A DNA stretch of 64,000 bases from Adiantum capillus-veneris (Eukaryota > Streptophyta > Polypodiopsida > Polypodiales > Pteridaceae): NCBI GenBank assembly GCA_014529385.2, contig CM043944.1, positions 174,926,740-174,990,739 on the forward strand. Direction: 5' to 3'. Shown piece after piece: positions 28,836-39,449 of the stretch. The notes under the pieces are model-generated. The model was not told the DNA's origin and ran no database searches. It was given only the letters and a program-made list of their open reading frames with translations. Within the stretch, counting starts at the first letter, position 1, and every line of letters starts with the position of its first letter. A program made the translations under genes and the position numbers.

Positions 28836-29573
28836 CTATTTCCGTAAACGGCTAACATAAAAAACATGATGAACTCGTGAGTGCTCTGGAAGAGCTAACT
28901 TATAGGCAACTTGACCTATACATTTGAGAATGGTAAACGGTCCACAATAGCATGGTGAAAGTTTAGCAACTTTTCCCGTCTTCAGACTTTCTGAATGCTC
29001 CAGAACTTTGAGGAAAACCTTGTTTCCTTCTTCGAAAGTAGCAAGAGGTCGATGCTCATTTGCGTACTTCTTATATTGATCTTGAGCATGCTTAACATTT
29101 TGTCGAGAAACTCGAAGCATGTCAAAATGGTCTTGGAGAAAATCCTTCGCTTGTTGTATCTTCTCCTTAGCCAACCCCATCGTAACGGGTGATCTAGGTT
29201 GAAATCCATACAAAAGCATAAATGGACTAAACCCTGTAGTCACAGGCTTTGAACTATTATAAGCAAATTCCAATATAGGTAAGTAGTCTTCCCAATTGGT
29301 TTGCTTCTTGCTAACGTAGGCTAGTAGCATATCCTCTAGCACTTGATTAACTCTTTCTGTTTGACCATCCGTTTCTAGATGATCAGCCGTAATTAGATTA
29401 AGTTTAGTTTCCAAGTTTTGGAACACAACTCTCCAGAAGTGATTATCGAACTTTTGATCTCTGTCACTAATGATACTAGCTGGAAGATCGTAGAGTTTAT
29501 ATATGTGCTCTACAAATAGTCGTGCTAATTTCGGTGTCTTAACCATAGTCTTAGTGGGAATGAATCGACCCAT
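28836..29573 (-). pseudogene. integrase of the truncated Ty3 element
   Basis: 245 residues of integrase core and C-terminal domain: IISDRDQKF (second catalytic D), DGQTERVNQ (catalytic E), then LSPCYCGPFTILKCIGQVAYKLALP (GPY/F-like) and HHVFYVSRLRK. The first catalytic D and zinc domain lie upstream (MDFVVGLPTTKSW at about 29645-29600) beyond stops. Confidence 0.85.
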
Positions 29574-30247
29574 CTTTGTGAGACGGTCTACAATTACCCA
29601 AATGGCATCATGGCCACGATTTTGTAGTAGGTAGTCCTACTACAAAATCCATAGAGATACTCTCCCACTTACCTTGTGGAATCTCTAAAGGATGTAAAAG
29701 GCCACCTACCTTGAGGCACTCTGCCTTATTAACTTGGCACTATTGGCAGTTTAGTACGTACTCTTGAACATCATGATGTAAGCCCGGCCAATAAAATTGT
29801 CCTTGAACTAAGGCATACGTCTTACGGATACCTGGATGACCAGCACTTGGACTATCGTGACACTCAAATAAGATTTGGCACCTAGTGTCTGAGTCCTTTG
29901 GCACACATACTCTACCTTTGTGGAGTAAGTAGCCATCATCAATGGAAAAATTCTTTCATTGTTTAAGCTCTTCCTGACTAGAGGTTGAGCTCTGTGTGTT
30001 GGAGTTTCTATCTACACGTGCAGAGACATGTTGATCTGGCTGTTTAGAGACATGTGAATGTGAGGGATCCCTTTTTAAAACTGAACTCCACACTTTAGCA
30101 TATGATTGATCTTGTGCACACTTGCCACGTAATGATTCCAAAAATCCACTCTTTAGTTCCGTGAAAGCAAGTGAATTAATATGAGGCATCTGACTTAGTG
30201 CATCCGCTACTACATTATATCGCCCCTTGCAATATCGTAGCTTACAA

Positions 30248-30644
30248 TCATAATCTTGAAGATGGGCCCTTCAAGTCTGTTTGAGTAGTAAACCATTTGA
30301 TACTCTCATGGTCAAAAACTACTTCAAACTCGGCACCATATAAATAGTGTCGCCACTTTTGTAAAGCGTGAATTATGGCATAGAGATCTCTCTCATAGAC
30401 AGAATAATTATGTTGAGCTCTATCTAACTTTTTACTTTCAAAGGCTATAGGTCTTCCCTCCTGGAGAAGTACCGCACCAATGGCTTTTATCACTAGCATC
30501 AGTCTCTACCACAAACGGCTTAATTGGGTCGATGATTGTTAGGATGGGAGCAGTGGCTATAGCTACCTTGAGCTGTTTGAAACTGCGTTTTTGGGCTTCC
30601 TCCCAAGAAAAGGTCTTACCTTTTGCTTTAAGTTGATCCGTCAT
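30248..30644 (-). pseudogene. RNase H of the truncated Ty3 element
   Basis: Two overlapping frames: VVETDASDKS near 30535-30500 (first catalytic D within TDAS) and AIGAVLLQEGRPIAFESKKL onward to WRHYLYGAEFEVVFDHESIKW. A frameshift near 30490 separates them. The end of the domain (LKGPSSRL) is also shifted. Confidence 0.8.
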
Positions 30645-30700
30645 AGGAACAGTGATTTTGGCATAGTCATGGATATACTGTCAATAAAATCCAGCCATGC

Positions 30701-31477
30701 CTAAAAATATTTGAAGCTCCTCAACCGTATTGGGATGTGGCCATCGAAGAATGGTAGCGACCTTGTCAGTGTCCATCTTGAACCAGAATAAGAGATCACA
30801 TGACGTATCTCTGTTTTAAAGAAATCGCACTTGCTTTGCTTAGCATACACCACGTGAGCTCGTAGCTGTTCAAACACTAATCGTAAGTGTTCTATGTGTT
30901 CATCCTCAGTCTTACTGTAAATGAGAATGTCATCAAGGAAAACCACAACAAATTTTCCAAGATAGGGACGTAAGACACTATGCATGAGTGTCATAAATGT
31001 AGCTGGAGCATTGGTTAGACCAAAAGGCATAACCAAAAATTCAAAATGCTCGAACCGTGTTCTAAAGGCAGTTTTGGAGATATCGTGCAGTAGGATACGT
31101 GCCTGGTGGTATTTTGAACGAAGATCTACCTTTGTATAGTATCTTGCCCCATGGATTTGATCAAACAACTCATCCACTCGAGGTAGAGGATACTTGTTCT
31201 TGATGGTTATCGCATTTAATTCGCGATAATCTGCGCACATGCGTATAGTACCATCTTTCTTTTTTACCAATAGAATTGGTGATGCCCAAGGCGAAGTGCT
31301 AGGTCTAATGAAACCGCGAGCGAGATAGTCAGCCAACTGACTCTCAATCTCCTTGGCTTCTTTAGCACTCATACAATAAGGTGGTTTACTCACCAGTTTA
31401 GTGCCTGGCAAGACATCTATGCCATGTTGAACATCACGTGTAGGGGGTAAACCCGATGGTAAATCACTTGAGAACAC
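30701..31477 (-). pseudogene. reverse transcriptase of the truncated Ty3 element
   Basis: 258 residues: [47 protein letters not shown], then a modified motif A ([12 protein letters not shown]), motif B ([15 protein letters not shown]) and the catalytic [10 protein letters not shown] fuller match to the complete element shows the expected GYHQ changed to KYHQ. The frame slips near 30790. Confidence 0.88.
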
Positions 31478-32142
31478 ATCACTATACTCCGTGAGTTACT
31501 AGAATTCATCGCACTTTGCTCTTGAGAATGCACAAGACTTGGAGACAAGCAGTAACACAAAAAGACTTCATCTATTAAATTTGCTTTCTGCAAAATAGAA
31601 AGCTCGGCTGTATATATAAGAGGTTCAGATGGTATATTTTTCTCACCAAGCAAAAGCACATGTTTACCATTGGCCATAAAGGATAAGGAGTTGTATTCAT
31701 AACTAGTGTGCAATGTGTTTCCTAAACCATGCAGCCACTCCCGTCCTAAAACTACATCAGCACGGTCCATGTTCATAACTTGGAAGTTAAGGGTCATCGT
31801 ATGATCTTCAACAATAAGCTCAACCCCTTGAACTACCGTGTCCCATACTTCTTTATCATTCCCAGACATTTACTCCATCACATACTTGTAAGAGCAGGGA
31901 GTCTGTGTAAGCTTCAATTTCTCGACTAGCTTATAGTTCAAGAAGTTATGAGTTGCACCATCGTCCACTAAAATACGAACACGTTGTCCGTTAAAAGTGC
32001 CATGCATGCGAATCAAATCATGGGGGCCAAAGGTGGGCTGCCACATTGAAGCATGCACACAACACTTGTGCTTTTCTTCCATATGAAGAACCTCTACATC
32101 ACAATATTTAGGAGATGAATCTAATGTGAGAGGCTGCACCAT
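31417..32142 (-). pseudogene. protease region of the truncated Ty3 element
   Basis: Frames 32142-31870 and 31869-31417 carry RILVDDGATHNF, then GADVV-like phrases (MDRADVVLGREWLHGLG). The active site reads D-D-G-A where D-S-G-A is usual; the element at 46381 has the same change, so it is a family trait. A TGA/TAA break falls at the junction of the two frames. Confidence 0.75.
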
Positions 32143-32146
32143 GTGC

Positions 32147-33520
32147 GTATTGACAAGAGTATGCTAGTGCCAAAAAGCTATGCTATGGACATCCGTCATT
32201 GGTGACCCACTAACAATTGTAGAAAGTATCATTTAGTGGAGATATTGGCCAAGGGCAAGGTTTCCATGACCAAAGAATCTATATCAAAAATAAGAGAAGC
32301 CGTTCTTGCAGTGGTTGAGAATGCATGTCTACTAGTAGCACTTAGAAAGGTGAGTCTGGAATCATTAGAGAATGCAATAGTATATAAGAGTGCAATGTTG
32401 CTAATGCTTCATGTGCAGGGGTGTATTGAGCTTGGTAGAGAAGATGGAGGTCAAGAATTCAATGGTGAAAAAGCTCCATGCATGTGCTGCACATGATTAT
32501 GGCCTATCTCTTGAAGAGGCATTACAATATCTTTGCGAAGATCATTGTTGACAAAGCATTTGTGTGGTGGAACTTAACAATATGGGTCACACACAATAAA
32601 AAGGATCAGTTGCACTATGCATGGACACTGTGATGCTTACTACGTAGGGAATTAACTATTAGATTATATGGGTATGTATGATTCATATTGTGATTTTTGG
32701 TCAATGGAGTCAATATTGTAATTTGTAGATGGTGGGTGGGTGCCCTCAGGAAAAGCTCACAGTGTCCACACACCAAGCATCCCAGTGATGCATGGGTGGA
32801 ATCAGAGAAAGAGGAGAGTGGGATCTATCTTGATGAGTGGATAAACAAGCTCCATGAAAAGGATGCATAGAGGGACTATGGTTCTTGGACTATGTCGATG
32901 GTGAGTTCCCAAAAAACAAAGCAAAAGCATACAACTGTAAGTTCCATCCTTTTTAAAGCTCTTGGACTATGTTGATGGTGAGTTCCCCAAAAACAAAGCC
33001 AAAGCATACAACGGTAAGTTCTGTGCTTTTTATGCAAAGAATGTGTTTAGTGTCCTCACTAAACACATTCTTTATGCACATTATTTATGCAAAGAATGTG
33101 TTTAGTGTCCATCAATCAACCTCCCAAGCCCTTTCCTCTAGCACAGCTAAGGGACGGCCAACATCAAACAAAATAGCAAGAGCACCATCTAGTGGAAAGA
33201 AGAGACGTTGCATAGTCATTGAAGAATGGGAGGAGTCATCAAAAGAGTAGCTGATTTGAAAGAAACAAACAACAAGGTGGTGGTTTAGATTTTGAGTAGG
33301 GTGACTTTGAGTGACACTTAGAATTACATAGGTCGAGTCCATCGTGGGATTCAAGATCTAGGGGCTCGATACGCACAACCTCCATGGTGAGTGGACAAAG
33401 TGTTGTAGGGTACCTCTCTCACACTCACCAAATGGATCCTAATAGGTGATTCATAGGGGTGCGACTTGTGTGGGCAGACTTACCAACACACTGTAGACTG
33501 AGCACTGGTATTGGTGGTGT
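32147..33520 (+). repeat. low-copy repeat, copy A, with exon-like blocks
   Basis: Matches 42396-43526 in direct orientation at clearly reduced identity. Several blocks look like exons with consensus splice signals: HLVEILAKGK...CLLVALRK ending at gtgagt (near 32350); a block after tgcttcatgtgcag (32419) reading SLVEKMEVKNSMVKKLHACA; a block between tttgtag (32729) and gtgagt (32900) whose A' copy reads WLESEKEESGVYLNEWINKL. The C-terminal block (33110-33250) reads STAKGRPTSNKIARAPSSGK and ends shortly after. A short 76-bp tandem duplication repeats ttggactatg...gtgagttcc at 32887 and 32960. I do not recognise the protein; a captured gene or a DNA transposon gene are both possible. Copy A has an extra in-frame stop (TGCATAG, 32866). 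Confidence 0.5.
33039..33109. repeat. palindromic cluster in copy A
   Basis: The 18-mer aaagaatgtgtttagtgt occurs, then its complement actaaacacattcttt, then the 18-mer again, giving a strong hairpin option. The same arrangement is at 43270-43342 in copy A'. Confidence 0.7.
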
Positions 33521-33818
33521 TTCTCGTTGGAATGTATTCTTTGTGAAGATCATGGCTAGTGTATTCAACCTAGTTGCAGAGTTTTTGTTGCTGGATGGTA
33601 CAATTGTGGTGGTGTGTCAAGCGAACCATCTGTTAGTTGTCATCTAGGAGGCTTGCAAGTGCAACTATTTCCATCTCCCTGCCATTTTTCTTTGGATTTT
33701 CTTGTGCACATATACTATTATTAACGATGTTACATATTATATAAACTCTAAACCATTCCTCTATATTTATGATCATAGTTATATTTTTGTTTCCGTTGTA
33801 TCCCTAAACCATATTGTA

Positions 33819-34500
33819 GGTTGATACTTTGGTGCTAGCCATGTTTATACATGGATTTGACGGGCTCTTAATTGTTCCATTGTATGATTGTCACGTTGGA
33901 GATGTTACAATTGGCGGTGATGGTTTTGATGCCAATAGCGATATGATTTGTGAACCATTTCAAGAAGTGCCATGGACTCTCGATCATAATGAAACACGCT
34001 TTCGGCCCAATGTGGAGAAGAGAAAGTTCTTGGCTTGGTAAGTCATAAACTAATTCAAGCTACAAACTATAGGTATCATTGTAGTGTTTAATGATGTATG
34101 TGTGCTTCTTTAGGTGGTTTTTAAGTACATTCACAAGGGTTGATGATGCAATTCTTGAATGTTTTATTGGATGGAATGGCTTGGGCACAGAGTGTGAAAG
34201 TCCACAATGACATTGCATCAGCATCCAACAAGATTGCAATGAGTTTAAGGCGAGTGTGTTTCCATAGCAACGGGTTTCAAGTTGGGGGACTACGGTCAAC
34301 TCTACATTTTAGCAATGTTTCACAATCCATGGAGACATACCCACCCACATGGCACTCATTGCATTCCCATGACCCCATAGTGCCTTCTATTCCACCACTG
34401 GTTACACATCCATCTATAGTGCTTGGTTGGCCATACCACTGCTACAAACGGATGCATGGCTGCCCTGCAAAATACTCTAATTAATACGCTGCAAGCCATA
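33819..34500 (+). pseudogene. unrecognised two-exon gene remnant
   Basis: An open block from 33819 to 34039 lies between accatattgtag and gtaagt; a second begins after gcttctttag (34113). Joining them keeps the frame: ...RKFLA-W then WFLSTFTRVDDAILECFIGW, continuing past three or four stops to about 34490. Splice signals and preserved frame argue for a decayed gene. I recognise no family. It sits between copy A and the PLE2 3' repeat; 33521-33818 shows nothing definite. Confidence 0.4.
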
Positions 34501-34796
34501 AACAAAAAAATCTACATACCTCATGCCTCGCTTAGCACAAAATCAGCAATGTACGCGAACAGAGAGAGACAACGAGCGAGAGAGAGGAAGAGAACATGCG
34601 CAGATGCACCTCTTAGATAGGAATGCTACATCGGCACGATGAGAGAGGGGGGGGAGAGGAGAGAAGAAATACACAAGCACTGGGTACAATCTCCCCCCGT
34701 GCAAGAGTGACCTTTTCCCTCTTGCACGTAATTGATTTATACAATTATCAAATTGATTACAAACTGGCCGGCTGGACATAAATGGCCAAAGCTCAT

Positions 34797-34988
34797 AAAT
34801 TAACAAAGATTCAAGCGTGCGAAACGACACCATAAGAAACGCTCACAATGATGGATGTCGAAATTAGTTGGCAATAATAGGGGGAGTACCACCAAACGTG
34901 TTTTTCTCTTGAGAGCTCATTAGTGGTGGTGTTGGTAAAATGTGTCTATAAGGGAGGAGAAGGATGCATGCTTTATAACGGGTGCTTG
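34797..34988 (-). repeat. 190-bp repeat B, 3' side of PLE2
   Basis: Direct copy of 41744-41935 at roughly 85 percent by eye. The pair brackets PLE2, as expected of pseudo-LTRs. Contains the hammerhead-like fold at 34888-34930. The interval 34500-34796 before it has purine-rich and G-rich runs only. Confidence 0.65.
34888..34930 (-). ncRNA. degenerate hammerhead ribozyme-like motif (PLE2 3' side)
   Basis: Minus strand: ACCACCA, then CTAATGAG, a short CTCT/AGAG stem, an A-rich box, CACGTT, then TGGTGGT. The outer seven bases pair perfectly (helix I). The core CTAATGA differs from CTGATGA by one base and the GAAA box is altered, so it should not cleave. CACG could form the very short helix III seen in PLE hammerheads. 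Confidence 0.4.
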
Positions 34989-35296
34989 GTTTAGGGCTAA
35001 CAATTGTTTTTGAAAAGAGTGGAATTTACTACTAAGTACCAGAGTGCATGGAGAGTAGTGGAATTTAAGAATAATTACCGGGGTACATGGAGTGGAGTTA
35101 AGAGGAGTTAAGGTGATTTAGCTGTAGGTCAAAATCCAAGGTACCAGAGTACAAATTTGAGAGTAGAGTTTTATGGAAAAGAGAGACGGTGGGGTAGAAA
35201 TGTGAATAAGAGACTTCTTTAGGTGAGGAAAAATAATTTTAAAGTGGTTAAAGGAAAACTTCATGAGGGTGGCATAAAAAGAGTCCAAAGGTAATA

Positions 35297-36252
35297 TTAG
35301 GGGAGGGAGGCAAGGGGTTCCAGTGTCTCCATAAGTTTGAGTTGTAGGGGGTAAAGTGTCAGAGAAAATACGGGAGGAGAACTGAAAATGAAATTTTTAT
35401 AAGAAACCAAAAAAGTAGGCCAACGGGGTTGGAGTGGAGTGGAAGGCATAAAGAGAAAACTTGTATCAAGGGGGGTGTAAGCTATGTACCAGAAGGCTAT
35501 GAATGTTGGACCCAAAAGTCCAACAACTGGTAGGTCTAGGGAGGTGGGAAGATTGGCATCGAGTTGGCAAGCTTTAGAAATGGGATTGCTAATACATTGG
35601 GAGGGTAGCATTTTTCTAGTGGTGGGTGTGAAGGGAATTTTGAACACAGTGGGTGGAATTTTTGTTATCTTGTGCGAGGGTAGGAGGAGTGAGGTGCGGT
35701 TGTGGTATAAGACTTTGTTAAAGACTTTTAGAAGAAAACTAACCGGGTAGGCCTTAGCCCGAAGGTGTAGGTAGAAGAGATTGCGGAGGTAGAGGTATCC
35801 CTTCAGGGTTGATTCCCGAATAATATACCTTTTGAGCTCCGAGATGATGAAGGCAACCTTTTGATGGGTAGGGTGCCATGAGATCCAAGGGATGTAGTTG
35901 TAGGCATTCAAAGGTTTTTTATAGCAGTGGGAGTCCAAGAGGCTAGATGAAGTGAAGAGGTCACCCTTAAAGAATTCGATGTCAAGGATAATTCCATGGG
36001 TATGCGAGAGTTTAAGAGAAGGGTAAGGGTATTACGGGGTCCCTTCCATAATCCAAAAGCGTCATCAACATAACGCTTGAAATAGAGGAGGTTAGGGTTG
36101 AGTAAGAGAGGGCAAGAGGTTTCCAAGTGACAGAAGAAGAGACAAGCATATACCACAGCAAAGTTTGAGCCCATGGTGGTGCCTTTGGTTTGTTTCCAAA
36201 ATTTTCCTTTAACACTAGAATGGTAACAGGACACTTTTATGTCCTTGGACAC
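35297..36252 (-). pseudogene. PLE2 reverse transcriptase (no nuclease seen)
   Basis: Two overlapping minus-strand frames. The first has QTKGTTMGSNFAVVYACLF, then YFKRYVDDAFGLWKG, the PLE forms of motifs B and C with YVDD. After a frameshift near 36000 the second has HCYKKPLNAYNYIPWISWHP, then AFIISELKRYIIRES, and a C-terminal extension to 35297. K----NAY--W-S-HP--K--FI--EL-RY is the hallmark palm-thumb phrase of PLEs. No CCHH or GIY-YIG segment follows before the repeat at 34988, so it looks like an EN-minus PLE (the Athena/Coprina type). The fingers and motif A are missing upstream of 36252, where LTR debris begins. PLE2 is distinct in sequence from PLE1. Confidence 0.8.
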
Positions 36253-36259
36253 TTTTGTG

Positions 36260-36899
36260 TCCTGTTAAGTGACCATTTTTCTTGAATTATTTGAAGAGTA
36301 TTGTGCGCGTATGTCATACGTGTCAATGCAAGGAACTTGCCAATACACCGTGTGTGAGCCACAAATGGCTCCAAGCACACAACAAGCCTAAACTAGTAAG
36401 CTCAAAGAAGGCGATGGTGTGTCACTCACCGCTCTACGCTTGCTTCGTGGAGGATTCCTCGCCGCGAAGAAGAAGGAGACGCCGCTATGCCGCGCTCAAC
36501 CGCTTCACCGCCATCGTGCCTTCGTAATGCTCGATCGCACACACACTCCCTCTCTCACTCTCTCTCTCTCTCTCACACACACAAAGAGATGAAGAAGAAG
36601 AAGAAGGAGATGGAGCAAGAGCACTCTTCTCTTGCACAAATGAGAGAATGCGTGAATTTTAGGTTTAGTTGACTTTTATATGAGCTCACCCCATTCACAC
36701 TTGGGCACCCATGCTTAGCCAACTAATCCCTTGAATGTTCCAGTTAGAGTGCGCCTCTCGTCGGCGATCACTCTTATCCTTTTCCTATTGGATCAACAAG
36801 CCCGGTACCTGACTCTACCAAATAAATAATACAATGTCCGCCATAGGTTACAACGTCCGTCGTAGGTGATAGGGTGTCCGTGAGCCGTGAGGGTTAACA
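36260..36899 (-). repeat. LTR fragment of another retrotransposon
   Basis: On the minus strand a purine tract (catcaggaagggggaca, 36900-36916) is followed by TGTTAACCCTCACGG, a likely LTR start at 36899. A TATA box (atataaaag) lies at 36669-36682 and pyrimidine-rich CT repeats follow near 36545-36590. The outer end is not fixed. Upstream, 36917-37005 reads like a polyprotein tail (NSFRGRNLHQEGGHVNP) preceded by tttgattttgcag, a 3' splice-site-like sequence. Confidence 0.5.
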
Positions 36900-37194
36900 T
36901 GTCCCCCTTCCTGATGTAGATTCCGTCCTCGGAAGCTATTGAGTTGAAGCTCGTTCGTCGAGGTGGAAGAGCATTTGAGATGAATGTCCTTAGCCTTCTT
37001 CAGTCACTGCAAAATCAAACAACATTGGCACAGTAATTGCATTCTCATAAGCAATTAAAAAGCATATGCAGTTTTAGGCAGACAAATTGATTGGTAACAG
37101 AATTTTAAACAATTTGTCAGCAATAAACATTAAATTGCAATATAATCAAATGCATAAACAGATGTAAAGGTAAAAAATTAAACAAGTCTGGGGT

Positions 37195-37890
37195 CGCTAA
37201 TTTAACGGTCGAAAGGCACTAGAGATCGACTATTAATACCATGGGTAAGCTTCTTAATTTTCTCTGTTCAATTAAGTTGTTTAATCGCGAGAGCCAAGTA
37301 TTTCATGTTCGAGGGCTGACTAGAGGCTATACCTAGAAGACCTGTAGTTAATCTACGATAAAAGGAATTTCTCATGAAATCATCGCCTGATTGATTACCT
37401 TTCCTTTGACCCCCCAAAGTCTTTTCACAGTGATTCAATTTTGATGTGTGTGCTTATTTTGTATGCCTTGGGTTTTTTGCTTTTCAAGGAAAAACACCCA
37501 CACTGGGACCTCTAGGGCTCTTGTACCATAGGCGATACATGTGAGTGAAGTACCCAATCAAGCTGAGATTTCTCTTCCAGCTTAAGATTTTACATTGTGG
37601 CACTTTGATTTATTTATTTTTTGTTCATTTTCAGCATTCTAATTTTGTAACTTTGGGGGGTCATATAACACTGATACACCTCCCCAGGCTCATCACACAA
37701 GTAAACTCCCTTTATAATACTTAAGCTAAAGGTCAATAGGGTCAAGCCCACTAGAAAGCCCTAGTACATTTCACACAATGCTGCCTAAATCGGATTAGGA
37801 ACCTAAGTAACCATTGATTATTAGGAAGGAATTACCCATGGTATTAAGAGAAGATCTCTAACACCTAACTTCGTCAATTTAGCTTAGTCG
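37195..37890. repeat. imperfect inverted-repeat (foldback) element
   Basis: The arms 37195-37262 and 37818-37890 are complementary with mismatches; the best part is aataccatgggtaa against ttacccatggtatt. A second, inner inverted repeat is perfect over 13 bp (gaccccccaaagt 37408-37420, complement 37650-37662). No protein inside. It may be a MITE-like element; I see no clear target-site duplication. Confidence 0.45.
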
Positions 37891-38513
37891 GACTGCTTGA
37901 TTTTTAAATCTAGACAAGTGCTTATGACAAAAATTACTTTGAATTTAACGTTTGATACTAAGCAAATGTGTTGGATATTATGCTACCAATCACAATTAAA
38001 GCAGATAAACATAGATGCAAAAAAATAAGGGGCAATGCTAATGGACAAGAAACACCTGTTTGTGTTGATGGTCGCGCTTGATTTGAAGAGTGAGTCGAGA
38101 TAAAGATTCCATGAAGGTCCAAATCCTAACAACAGCAACACGCTCCTGTACACACTAGGAAACACAAGGAATACCTCCAGGAGGCACATCAGTGGGAAAA
38201 GAGAACTTTGCTAATCACTCAACTCTAAAACAGAAACACTCCTATCGTACTAATTCTACCTACCCTCCATCACTTGAGTGATGAGGATCAAAGGTGTTTT
38301 ATGGCATAGGTTTCTGTTTCAGTGTACCGGATGTGAATATGTAGGCCTGAGTCAATGTTTTGACTTTAATTGTGCATACTCGTTTGCTAATTGCTCTTGC
38401 TCCTTTTTTTTTTGAGTATAATGCTTTATATATACATTCCCTAAGATTGGAGATTAAGAGGTCAGGGAGGAAGGTTGAGAGGAAAGCAAGTGAATGATGA
38501 TTGTCAACAAACA
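37891..38513 (-). repeat. LTR of family X, partial
   Basis: The minus strand begins TGTTTGTTGACAATC at 38513, directly after a purine tract (38514-38530). A TATA box (gtatatataaagc) is at 38423-38435. The other end of the LTR is not determined, so the left coordinate is a limit, not a boundary. Confidence 0.5.
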
Positions 38514-38534
38514 CTCCCCCCTTCCTTGGGTAGA

Positions 38535-39444
38535 TCATACCGTTCGAAATGTGCTCGTCACCCTTTGAAACCAATTGTTCCAGTCGATAATAGGTGAGGA
38601 TTTTTGCCAGTAGTTTTCTATTACCTTAGGTGCCTCGTCGAGTTGCAAGGGTGGTAAGGTACTCTCCCAAGATCGAACTTGAAGTGGTTCATCAGGTGAT
38701 TCTTGAACACTGGGAGGTGTGGATTTCTTTGTAACTTTATGGAGGTCCACTATTGTAGGTGGAGGCTGTGAAGAAGCTTTTACCTCTATGGATGCATTAC
38801 ATGAGGATCTAGAAGCTTCATGGGACTCCCCCCTTCCTGAGCTAGGTGGAACAAATTGATCTTTCTTCGGTACCCAAACTAGCTCTGGAACGGGTGTGTA
38901 GCATTCTGTGATTTTTTTCTTTCTGCGATCGTTGATTCGTTTTGGAGCTATGGGATTGGGCTCCCATGGGTCAAGTGATAGGTAAGAACACAATATACGT
39001 TTTGGCACCCAAATTTGATCATTTCCTTGATAGTAGCCTTGGGCTTCCAATAGTCGTTTAGGAATCCAGTGCCACGTTTTCTTACATTTCTTGGAACGAG
39101 TGGAACGTTTCTTGCAAGGCTTCTGTTTTTCAGCACTAGCCACGGTCGCTAAAGAAGCTTTAGGGACCCACTTGAATGTTTTCTTCATTACATTAGGATG
39201 AGTCTTGTCAGAAGCTATATGCATTGCTTGTAGCATATTTAAAGGTACAGACATTTCATCCCCCTCAGGTGTTACCCATGTCGTCCCCCTATTCCCCCAA
39301 GTGTCTATGGTTGCTGCTAGATGGACCCAATCCACATTGTCCGACTCAGTCATCCCAGGTAGTACATCCATATAAGGAGAATCTTCCCCAACATCAGTGT
39401 CCGCTTTACACGTGTAACAATACTGCAATGGGGCCGAGTGAACT
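38535..39444 (-). CDS. family X 3' ORF with WxPK repeats
   Basis: 297 residues on the minus strand. Four copies of W(V/I)PK occur at residues 87, 121, 140 and 185, with basic stretches between (KKRSTRSKKCKK) and a Pro/Ser-rich C-terminal third. Similar isolated WVPK phrases occur in spacer regions of plant retrotransposon polyproteins, as far as I recall. The first 37 residues (from QYCYTCK to VDWVHL) match, with few changes, the sequence at 44953-45075 that follows the protease of the other X copy, so this ORF is the continuation of an X polyprotein. It stops 5 bp before a polypurine tract and LTR, leaving no room for RT or integrase. The 5' side is cut at 39444, where PLE2 sequence takes over. 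Confidence 0.65.
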
Positions 39445-39449
39445 GTGGG

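Larger units (their letters stand above)
28449..32147 (-). mobile_element. 5'-truncated chromodomain Ty3 element
   Basis: Minus-strand order: protease, RT, RNase H, integrase, chromodomain, polypurine tract, 3' LTR. Gag and the 5' LTR are missing; the sequence stops near 32147, exactly where repeat copy A begins. Domain order and chromodomain mark a chromovirus, closely related to the complete element at 46381-52330. Several frameshifts and stops make it inactive. Confidence 0.85.

Noticed and set aside
29617-29650. Perfect 14-bp inverted repeat in the integrase region of the truncated Ty3 element
   Set aside because: It is explained by the codons for FVVGLPTTK in that family; the related element has the same length without the palindrome.
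36487-36672. Small plus-strand ORF with Ser/His/Lys repeats
   Set aside because: It covers a CT microsatellite and purine run within an LTR fragment.
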